Positions 25,638 through 34,959 of a DNA stretch of 64,000 nt are shown one piece after another (position 1 is the stretch's first letter; the number at the start of each line of letters is the position of its first letter). Source of the stretch: Calycina herbarum. Its lineage: Eukaryota; Ascomycota; Leotiomycetes; Helotiales; Pezizellaceae. Under the pieces are notes generated by a model, which searched no databases, was not told where the DNA came from, and saw only the letters and a list, made by a program, of their open reading frames with translations. The stretch is from positions 1-64,000 of the forward strand of contig LLEY01000026.1 of the NCBI GenBank assembly GCA_001414485.1, written 5' to 3'. Both the position numbers and the translations under genes were made by a program.

Positions 25638-26969
25638 TGAGTACCTATTCAGTCGGTGTAGGAGATTGTGGTCAATATCTATTAGACAATGTAACATCTG
25701 AGAGAATCAATATTCTGTTGTCCAAGGTGCTTTGAGGTGGCCAGAGAATAGGTCTTCTATTCTTTCTTTGATCATATTGGATTTTGTCGTATGGTTTTAT
25801 GATTCAATTGTTCAATGAGGGTCTAGTGATAGTTGACCCCTCGATTCTAAGCGAGGGGTTTTCCGTTTCATGATTTTGAGAAGATTGAGTAAGGAAATTA
25901 AAATTAGAACAATAAGAATAATACAGCTATAGATAGGCAAAAGTGATGAGAGTTTCTGGTTTACAAACCCTCGAAATTATAGTCACGTGTCGCTGCCCTG
26001 AACTCAACATTTATTTCTTGATTTTTATGTTTATCACAACCTTGTGGGTATTCCCGATCTTGCTTTGAGATCACATGAGATTAATTCAACGCATAAAGAA
26101 CTTTTTATTTGCAAGGCTTAAAATCAATAGTTGCACGTGATTATCGTGCCAAGATCTCACACTTTTGATTCTCAGTTCCTCCAAGCATTCACAACAAACA
26201 CCAGACTCCTCCGCCAACCCTTATAAATGGAGAAACACGATAAGCAAGCATAAATCCACGGTGGTTTCAAAAGAAGGCGGGTTTTGTTATATGCGGAATA
26301 TTCTGGCTAACGGAGTTCACCTCAACGCGAACGCGAACCGATTTGACAACCTCACGTCAACAAAGCCTACGAACTTGAGATGGTGATGAGGTGATGGCAT
26401 ATGTGCAGAGTTTCAGTTCCCGTATCGGGCTCTTCTCGATGAGGGTTCGTGTGTAGTACTCCGTCAAAGAACTCCATTTGCATTACCCTTGAGAACCAAT
26501 CTGCGCGATTCGAACGCAACACAAATTTGCGAAGTCATATACATATGGCTTGGTCAAGGGGATTATTAGAGGCTGTTGGGGCAGATCGTTTCGTTGCCAT
26601 GGAATCGTCATCTTTCCACAAGTTGCCAGCAAGTGTTTGGAACGGCATATCTATGTTCTACAGCCTCAGTATCGGTGAAAATATGAATATTTTGATGGAT
26701 GTAGTATGGGATACCTTAGTGGGGATGTTGGATCAATTCTTGTTCAGCTTATATTCTAAACCCTGGTTGTCCCAATTTGCACATCAAAGACGCTGTCCCT
26801 CACGATCTTGAAGGGTATTTCAAACTATCTGCGGAAAGGTGTAAGCGGAAGGCCAAGATTAAAGAAAGCAACCACAAGAGTTTTCCAACTCCTACAAACT
26901 CCCTCCACAATCCCTCTCACTCAAAAAAGAACTTTGCAAAACCATTTGCCGTCTTCCAGAAACAGATTT
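25638..26969. other. intergenic, no gene supported
   Basis: A 1.3-kb gap between the convergent ABCC and retropepsin-like genes. It contains the stem-loop at 25836-25859 and some short ORFs (26165-26386, 26449-26811) without domains. Nothing else was recognised. Confidence 0.45.
25836..25859 (+). other. perfect 8-bp stem-loop followed by T run, downstream of ABCC gene
   Basis: ACCCCTCG, an 8-nt loop (ATTCTAAG), then CGAGGGGT followed by TTT. It looks like an intrinsic terminator but lies about 200 nt past the stop of an RNA polymerase II gene; it could be an RNA 3' end structure or chance. Confidence 0.4.
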
Positions 26970-27668
26970 CTACTTTTTGGTATGGGATCTTGACTGCTTG
27001 GAGGCTTCCTCCTTCGCTTTCTTGTTCGCATCGACCTTGGTCTTGTTGATTGCTGCTTTCTCGTCCTGCTCGCGTTTTCTATCCATCCTTGTTTTGTCTG
27101 TGGTGGCTGTCAGTATTCGATGAACCTGTTACAACTCAACTGCTCACCTTTCTTTTCATTGGGTAGGATATGCTTTGATCCCGCAAAACCAGCGAATTTC
27201 AGTATTCCATGTTTTTGTATCGTTTCGGCGCCGAGAATAAGATTCCATGGGAGTGACACTCCGTCGATAATGTGAAAGTTGGTGGTGAAGATTTTGCGAA
27301 AGCTCTTCCCTTTCCAACGAAGCTTAAGTGTGCCGATCGATGAAAGTGGCTCGCCATTGAGGCAGGTGGCGATGTTTGCAGTTTGGGGTATTACGTCGTC
27401 GGCAAGGTGTAGAGTATGGACGGCTTCCCAGGTGATGAGATTATATACTTCGCAGCCGGTATCTAGCATCATCTTGAGCTCGATGTACTTCTCGGTATTT
27501 GGGTTCCATATCTTGACGGTCTTCAGGAAGGGGTCGGTAATTTCCTGATTGTGTTAGTTTATGGTTTTGTGCTCCGAGTCATGCTTCACAAACCTTGCTC
27601 TTAAAAACCTTCCTCATCTGCTTCCAAAGCATTGTTGCGTTCCTCAAAATATGTTCAAAGAACTGCAT
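26970..27668 (-). CDS. small retropepsin-like aspartic protease domain protein
   Basis: Three exons (27668-27594, 27544-27148, 27097-26970) sum to exactly 600 nt, giving 199 aa. The start MQFFEHILRNATMLWKQM is the first ATG in the frame. After the first intron comes LKMMLDTGCEVYNLITWEAV, where DTG followed by a hydrophobic strand matches the active-site loop of retropepsin-fold proteases, and later WNLILGAETIQKHGIL, matching the conserved ILG..xL strand-helix of that fold. The C-terminus after the last intron is a Lys-rich tail (DRKREQDEKAAINKTK). There is no reverse transcriptase or integrase next to it, so this is a stand-alone domain, perhaps domesticated from an LTR retrotransposon. Introns are 49 and 50 nt with canonical branch sites, so it has been a host-like gene for some time. 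Confidence 0.7.
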
Positions 27669-27822
27669 TGCGAGAATTTCAAAACAGGATCGATCGATGT
27701 GCGATTGTGTTGGGTTGTTCAAATAGTATGAGAATGTAGGTGTGTTTCGAAGTTGGGGTTTGGATGTGAAAGTTCTTTGATAGCACCAACATGGCTCTAT
27801 GGGAGAAGATATACAACTCAAT

Positions 27823-28490
27823 TCCTTGTAAGATTCTGGATTTCTTCAGACAAATCCCCATTTCAAGATACTCGTTGGAAAAACTAGTACGGTTCTCAAA
27901 GATTTTGGAATGGAGCCAATCATGCCGGGATATCTGATTTGTAGGCTTCTAGGTTCGTCATGGGAGACCTGTGTAAGATTTTGGAATCCCCGTTGAATGG
28001 ACGTCCTATGGGCAGCCGTCTGAGTCAACAGCGCTATGATTCTGGAATTGACTTATCAAAATACAATATGAGATTACAAGCAGCAATAAATGCGCAGCTT
28101 GTCCACACGCACGCATAGGCCACCACAACGTGGGCGGCAGCTCCATGCGAAAGCTGACAACAACCCGCCAACCAACGAAGCCAGCATCAGAGGAAAACTT
28201 CAAGATGCGGCTGCTCCTGGGCAGATCTAAGATTTTGGAATTGACACATGGGATAACCCCCTGTAATATTTTGGAGCCTTATAACTAGCTCATCCCATAC
28301 ACTCCTTGCCTGTGCAGTTTCGGTTCAACCAACAAGTCATACCAGCCATCTCGTGGCAGTGGAGAGCGGGATTCTGGTGCTAAAGGGTGTTACCGTGAGA
28401 CCCTGTAGGATTTTGGCAGCCTGGGCCCCGGTATCCTTTTGGTCAGCCAGTGCCTAAATTTGGGCAGCGCGGCAAGATTGTGGAAGCAGC
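27823..28490 (+). repeat. scattered degenerate motif TAAGATTTTGGAAT, about eight copies
   Basis: Between the start of the retropepsin-like gene and the Clr5 pseudogene the same-strand motif recurs: GTAAGATTCTGGAT (27828), AAGATTTTGGAAT (about 27899), GTAAGATTTTGGAAT (about 27973), TGATTCTGGAATTGAC (about 28037), TAAGATTTTGGAATTGAC (about 28228), GTAATATTTTGGAG (about 28263), GTAGGATTTTGGCAG (about 28406) and CAAGATTGTGGAAG (about 28473). Spacing varies from about 35 to 190 nt. GACCTGT or CCCTGT often precedes it. No gene is seen in this stretch. Confidence 0.55.
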
Positions 28491-28745
28491 CAATTAAAGT
28501 TAACAATTTAAACGAAAACACCCCAAAAACCATCTTTGCTTTCCAAATCTCGCAATTTCTCCTTTATTCACAAATTTCATGAATGTGCACAATTTTTTTG
28601 ACAACTACCCTTATCCTCACATAGTGCAATTTCACTGAACGTCAACGAGGCTGTGGATCGCGATGGCGGCGAAAAGAAAAAGAGAAGCAATCAAACCCCC
28701 GTCGAAAGAAGAATGATCGTTGAAGAAATGGATTTTCGAAGAATA

Positions 28746-29587
28746 TAGTGAGTTGCGAGTTAAGCTTGAATTTGCCCACTTTTTTTGTAATCCGAGCCTT
28801 TTGTACTCTATAAACTTTATAAGATAAAAATAGATAATTTTATATCTATCTTAATTTTTATAGGGTCTTGGCATAGCTTGTTGACCTTATCGGAGTAGTG
28901 AAAAATTTTTCAAGAAAAGGGGTTATTTTAAGAATTATTTATCTTTTAGTTTACTTTTGTTATAACGTGGTTTATCACCGAGTCGGACATATCACCGAGT
29001 CGGACACTAAAAATACATACAAAAAACGTCTGTGCAACCCTAGTAAAAATCTGTAATTCTTAATAAAAATTAATAAAATTAAAATCCTTACTTTATTACT
29101 ATATATATAAATAATATTAGAAATCTTAGATACTAACTAATTATAATAGCTAAGTTATTAAAAAAATTAAAAAAAATCTATAAATACAGAGGTAATTTTA
29201 AGCGAATCGTTAGTTATAGCTAGTAAGCGTCTAAAAATTTTATTATTACTTATTTATATAGTAATAAAGTAGAGTTTTTAATTTTATTAGTTTTTATTAA
29301 GAATTACGGATTTTTACTAGGGTCGCACAGACGTTTTTTGTATGTATTTTTAGTGTCCGACTCGGTGATATGTCTGACTCGGTGATAAACCACGTTACTT
29401 ACTTTGAATTAATAAATTATATAGAAGAGAGATAATTAGATATAGCGCTTCTTTCTAGCTAGGCCTTGTCTCTTTTAGAGTACTTTTATTTTCTGTCTTC
29501 TAAAGAAAAGAGGGAGAAAGCCTTGATAAAAAAAAGCTCGGATTACAAAAACAGTGGGCAAATTCAAGCTTAACTCGTAACTCACTG
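28746..29587. mobile_element. outer TA-target MITE inserted in Clr5 exon 1
   Basis: Terminal inverted repeats of about 50 bp: left (T)AGTGAGTTGCGAGTTAAG, right on the other strand CAGTGAGTTACGAGTTAAG, followed on both sides by TTGAATTTGCCCACT and TGTAATCCGAGC. TA duplications flank it (28744-28745 and 29588-29589), which points to the Tc1/mariner/pogo superfamily. No coding capacity. Its own sequence is about 410 bp once the inner element is discounted. Differences between the arms are mainly C/T or G/A. Confidence 0.85.
28965..29395. mobile_element. inner TA-target MITE (pogo/Fot1-like ends) nested in the outer MITE
   Basis: 431 bp with terminal inverted repeats of roughly 150 bp. The ends read ACGTGGTTT, then two 17-bp direct units (ATCACCGAGTCGGACAT, ATCACCGAGTCGGACAC). 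TA duplications lie at 28963-28964 and 29396-29397. The arms differ almost only by transitions (for example GTCGGACA against GTCAGACA, GCAACCC against GCGACCC), consistent with RIP. No ORF. The end structure matches that of the transposase-bearing element B at 61680. Confidence 0.88.
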
Positions 29588-32403
29588 TATGTCATGAGGA
29601 ATTCATTTTTCGGGAAAGACACAGCATTTGGAAAGGTGAAGAATCTTCCCAAATTGTTGGAATACATAGAAAAAGAACATAACTTCATTGCCTCGTAAGT
29701 TTATTTCAACCCCGAATCCACATTCTTGCTGACATGGAAAAGCAAAAGTCAGTGCGAGAGGAAGTTGAAAGAATGGAATTTCAGGAAAATCTCTCGTCTG
29801 AGGAGTGGGGAATCGTTTTATCCAAGAAGCATAAACGAGACCAATTGGGCAAATAAAGTCAGGTCACGCTGAATGGTATTGTAATTGCCCAGAAGAAAAA
29901 GATACAGAAAGAGGAAGGCAGACACAATTGGTCAGAGATTGATCGGATCCATAGTTTCTGTGAGGTTGTCTCTGGCTCACCGTGTGCATTGTGCTCACGA
30001 GGCAACCAGATTGCAACGCACTCTCGCCAGAAGTGGTTTCTGTCCTCACCCCACCATCAGATGATATGCACGGCGTAATTAGAGAAAAGTTCTTTCTTGA
30101 TAACCTCCCTGGTTCAAGTTGTCAGAGCTTATTTCTTCGGGTATGATTACCATAGTTGTGAACTTGCAACACTATGCTGACATAGTCCTCTAGAAAAGTT
30201 TCCATTCTCGGAGACTTGCCAAAATCTATCAGCGGGATCATCCGCCCCAATCAGTTTTCATAATAATGTAAACTTTTTCAGAAAAAGCATTCATCCATCA
30301 GAGGAGTTTGTTGAAGCAAACCTAGCTCGTGCTTCCTCCCGTGGCCAAAACTCTACTGTTGTCCCTCTCGGCACATTTTCTAAAGAATCCATATTGCGAC
30401 AATCAAGGACTACTGTGTTGGAGAGATATGAGGGTGAGATTGAAAGCCAAATCGAAAAATTCTCCGGATTATCTCATTCAGCATCCATGTACCAATTCAT
30501 CAGTTTCGCCGTATACTATTCTTCGAACAACCTTCTTGATCTTCAATCAAGTGAGAAGTGTTCTAGAATGGATCACAACTCAGTATCAAGATTTTTTTAC
30601 AGGGCTTGTTCTTGGTAAAAATTGTCATCAGTAAGAGCATGTCTCGATAATTTAATTCATGAGTCTGTTTGTCGTTATATGGGTGAATGAGCCTCTGACT
30701 CATATCCATCCACGTGATTAGCACGCTAGCACCACGCTAGCACAAGCATAAATAGTCGTACTTCGTGTACCTAGAATAGTCACAGAGAATACAATACGCA
30801 TATGCAACCAACAGATTTATGACCAAGTCATACCAACACTGTTCGAAAAAGGAAACATGCTGTATTTCAAGCTCTATTCGATGCCGACAAAAATCGCCAC
30901 CTATATCATGGGAGAAGACAACATTTGATGCTCCATGCAATTGAGCTTGGAATCACGCGAATAGCACGCATACTTTTGGAAGAGGGGATATGTGTGATTT
31001 ATTCAGACAAATGCGGGCGCATGTTTCTTGGCGTTGCTAATTCGTTTGAAATTGCTAGGCTTTTGCTGGATTATGGAGCAGATGTCAACACTACAAGCCA
31101 CAATTACAGTGACAAGTTTGAAAGCGAGCATTTAGCCCCAGTATAAATTGCCATCTGTTCGGGTCGTTTTGAGTTGGCTCAGTTGTTTCTAGAGGCAGGC
31201 GCAAATTTTGATCCCAATTTGAAATTTTGTGATCACTCACAGAAAACTATGCTCGCCGAGGCAATCTCAAGGGAGGATCTTGAGCTTGTCACTCTTTTGG
31301 TTGATCTTGGAGCTGTTTGTACCGATGATCTTCATAAATTCCCAGACAGGCGTGAGGCAACCATGGACATGTTTTTCGCAGCAAGAAGAATTGATGTTGA
31401 AAGAGTCTAGACCATATGTGACAGTGGCATTGATATTCGTCATATCCTCGACCCGCTTCATTTCCAGTGGTACAAAATGCCGCCTGATAAGGGCACTGAC
31501 AACGTACTATCCGTCTTCTTAAATATATCTGGTGGTGATACAAATGCTAGAGCTCCTTTGTGCAACCGGCCACCGTTGGACTTTGCTATTGATTTCAAGC
31601 AAATGGAAACTGCACAGACTTTACTGTTCGCCGGTGCCGATTTAAATTATTCTAGAATGGGGAATTTATCACTTTTTCAGCTTGCCCCATTCCCACCTGA
31701 CTTCATCAGGAGGCTTGTAGAGAACGGAGCCGATGTAAACCCTAGAGATAGTTTGAAATGTCGTTCAACGCTCGAACTCGCACTCGCAAACGGAGACTAT
31801 AGGCGAGGCTTAGATTTGATAACTCTACTGTTGGACAGGGGTGCTGCCGTGAACCCCCCGCTCGAGGGTTGTGATGCAACATTTCAAACAGCTGTCAATG
31901 AATTTGTGGCAGAAGACGGAAATATGAAGACAATTCGGCTCTTACTGGAAAAGGGGGCAGACGTCAATGCCGCACCACATTGTGAAGGGGGTAAAACTGC
32001 TCTTCAATATGCTGCAATATACGGAGAAAGAGAATCTAGCCTCGAACTGATCCAGCTTCTCCTCGATGAAGGGGCAGATGTCAATGCAGTACCTGCTCAG
32101 GATGGCGGCATTACTGCACTTCAACGAGCAGCAATTATAAAATATCTCAAGATAGCACACATGTTTCTCGAGCGAGGTGCTGATCCCAACGCTCCGGGCG
32201 CGGAAATTGAGGGGAGAACCGTTTTAGAAGGTGCCGCAGAACATGGTCGACTTGACATGGCACTGCTTCTGTTAAACGTCGGGGCAGAGCCTTCTGAGAG
32301 TGCGGCAGAATATGCCGAGTCCCGGGAGCATTTCGTGATCGCAGATCTCATCAGGAAAGCAATCAGGGATATGGAGGAGAGTGTAAAGGAATGGGGGTTG
32401 TGA

Positions 32404-34959
32404 AAAGGTATGTAATCTAATGAGAGTATCCAGAGAGTCTTTGACTGAGGGTTGGTATGTCAGATTGAAGACTTCAGTGTGGTTAGACATTCCGCTGCTG
32501 TAGAAATTATAAGAGACTGAAATTCACCGAATGCGACAACATAAATTATAGTTTTCTTCATAGGGTAATGCAAAATGATTATAAACCAGCAGAAGTAAAA
32601 CATCTCCTACCGGGCCTCCACTGGCAACATCGTCATGTGACTAGTAGCTTGAGCATGAAACAAGAAAGCGGTGTCTGTCTATAAGGGGATGTACTACAGA
32701 ACTGCAGAATGAGTCTTGGGCGCTGGAGAGATATGAGAGCATGATATATGAACTGATCCTTGTGATATGGTCCTACGAGAAGAGCTTGCCATAAAAAAAA
32801 GAAAACCAAAAAAAACAGGCTATTATGTAGGTAGATTGCGTTAGAAAAGACTGCGCGTTTCGATGAGGAAAAGGTCCGAGGCAATCCTTGCTTCGACACA
32901 TTTCTGAAAAGATGCCTCTAACTCTGGAGGGAGTACAAGATCGGTGTTGCTGAACAGGGTGAACCGGGCCAAATTCTAGCTCTGGTAGCTGAGCCAAGAA
33001 TTTTCTTTTGGTCCGATATTTCGCCTCATCAATCAAATCATCTCATGAAAGATATCACGATGAACCATTCGCTCCCAAAGCAAAGAAAACAAACGAGAAG
33101 GACCATCGGAAACCCGAGTAAAATATGAGGATTCAGAACGCAACTGTAGACTTATCGTCTACTTGACGAAGAAATACAGGGGACTTTCCAATTTCATAGA
33201 AGTAAATAGTTCCATTCGGCTCCGAAAATAGTGATATTCGGACGCCCGAAATAGTACAGTTGAGAATATTGAACACATTTTCCATTGCTCTCAATTTGGG
33301 GTCATATACTTGACTTACGAGGATTGGTGTAACAATGTCTTCCATTTCCCCGGAAGATTATCTCAAAGGGTAAACGCAGCGGACGAATGAGGAGCTGTAT
33401 TATATATGGATTGCTCCCATTTCCAAAGATTCTCTTCAGTAGTCAGCGACCCCAAACTGTATGATGTCGTAAAAGATTGGATATGGAACACTATAGAGAA
33501 GCTCACCGCCCCTGCTGTAACACCCGCTTCCTTTCTGGAATTTCTGGTTGGGACAGGGGTGACACGTTTCTACCACATGGGATGTTATTTTTTCAGATTC
33601 TCTGCTTACCGCTGGCTTGGTTGTTGGTGGTGGGATGTGCCCACTCCGATTGAAACTCTCCCCACGGAGAATTTTTACAAACTCTCCCGACTGTCTGTTT
33701 TGGGTTTTCCGGGGCGCTTGTTGGGGCCACATTCTCGTCAAACGGCACTCGAATAAGTTACCGAAAGTTTGTAGAGATCGGAGGGTGTGCTGAGGTTGCA
33801 TCCGCGCAAGCCACACTACGATGTATGGGTGCCCCGAATAGACGCAGTTGAGTTTTCACTGGACGTCGATACCAACAGAAATAGTAAGATGACTACAGCT
33901 GCAGCCAGGCCAAGTTGCCACCAATACTAAGGTAGATGTGGCACACTCTAGCAGGGAACGAGCAAGCTTACATGAAGATGGATTTCGTGCCTTTCGATAT
34001 GTGGTATTCCGCTAGGCCGTAAGGCACGCCCAAGGCTCAAGGCTGAATGCACACCGTTGCAGAGAAAAAAAGAAAAAAAGAAGTCGATGCTGACAGCGTT
34101 GCAGAAGAGCGGTCATCAAAATTATAATCGGGATGGGGTCGCTTGCTTACTCATGGCCATGGGGCTGGGGGCCGGAATTATTTACCATTGGTGGAACTTT
34201 TATTCGGTCAAACGACAATGTGGAAAATTACGATCTTGCACCACGAGTTCCAACGTACTTTTTGTCACTGTTGATACACTTCATTTGTTCCTTTCGGGCT
34301 ATCTTTCTTGACTGTGGCCGAGAACGGCTTGGTTTGAAATGAAACACGAGACGCCGCCTTGTGTTACATTGCCGGGTATTTATACCATAGATAAGAATGA
34401 TTGTTACAATTCGGCTTGCACTGTGGTACTATTCCCCCCTAATTACATTGTATGCGCACGGTCATTTTAGTATGGCAAATGTCTGTGCACCGTACAATGT
34501 AATTAGCGGGGATAGTACAACTGTTTCTTCCTGGCTCCCAGGATCCGACACGACACATCTTTCTCATCTCATACACATTACTCGTCATACTGGCTGACGT
34601 GCAGCCAGAAGCCGAGAACCTAAATATGCATCAGCATATGGCAATCAGAATACGGATCTTTGTCAAAGAATTTCGGCCACTCTTCTCAAGCCACTGAACA
34701 AGCCTCCACTCCAGATCTGGGGGCACAGTCAGTCAAATTCCCATCTAGAAGCAAGCCGTAAGCACCAAAAGCATGTCATGATGCCTGCCGGCCATGTGGA
34801 AGAATCAGATACATCAACTCTTTATAAACAGCTTTATTTTTCTTCAAATTTTAATTGTTTTTTTAAGATCCACTTCACTTACCTCCCGACTTACAGCCCC
34901 TCCTGGCTACTCCGTTATTTAATACTCCGATCATCGATCAAACCACTTCAAGACTCACA
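32404..34959. other. gene-poor stretch between Clr5 pseudogene and Zn2Cys6 gene
   Basis: 2.5 kb with only weak ORFs. The minus-strand ORF 33133-33345 (70 aa, ATG start, MEDIVTPILVSQVYDPK) reads like a soluble peptide and could be a gene fragment, but has no family features. It contains the inverted repeat at 34426-34518 and the promoter of the Zn2Cys6 gene. Confidence 0.4.
34426..34518. repeat. 93-bp near-perfect inverted repeat (hairpin)
   Basis: Left arm GTACTATTCCCCCCTAATTAC continuing ATTGTA; right arm on the other strand GTACTATCCCCGCTAATTAC continuing ATTGTA, about 24 of 26 matching with one gap. The spacer of about 40 nt includes a second shorter complementary pair (TGCGCACGG / CTGTGCACCG). 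No convincing target duplication. Could be a tiny MITE or a hairpin RNA source. Confidence 0.65.

Larger units (their letters stand above)
28663..32403 (+). pseudogene. Clr5-domain ankyrin-repeat protein, disrupted by nested MITEs
   Basis: ATG at 28663 begins MAAKRKREAIKPPSKEE and is cut by TGA at 28714-28716. The Clr5 DNA-binding-like domain then runs SLKKWIFEEY, is interrupted by the MITE (28746-29587), and resumes with VMRNSFFGKDTAFGKV, LPKLLEYIEKEHNFIAS, an intron (29695-29742), then CERKLKEWNF. One A is missing from an A run at about 29786, and TAA interrupts at 29854-29856 within GK*SQVTLNGIVI. The ankyrin part (about 30925-32403) stays in one frame with stops at 31144-31146 (TAA) and 31408-31410 (TAG), showing many units such as LLLEKGADVNAAPHCEGGKT. 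Clr5-ankyrin proteins form large families in leotiomycetes; roles are mostly unknown. The last 308 codons are open and could make a short ankyrin protein, but the gene as a whole is dead. Confidence 0.85.

Noticed and set aside
25836..25859. Bacterial-style intrinsic terminator marking bacterial DNA.
   Set aside because: The surrounding gene is clearly a spliced fungal ABCC gene, so the stem-loop is kept only as a structural note.
33133..33756. ORFs of 70, 116 and 126 codons in the gene-poor stretch after the Clr5 pseudogene.
   Set aside because: Two overlap on opposite strands and none shows a domain or splice partner; the 70-aa minus-strand ORF is noted in the intergenic entry only.
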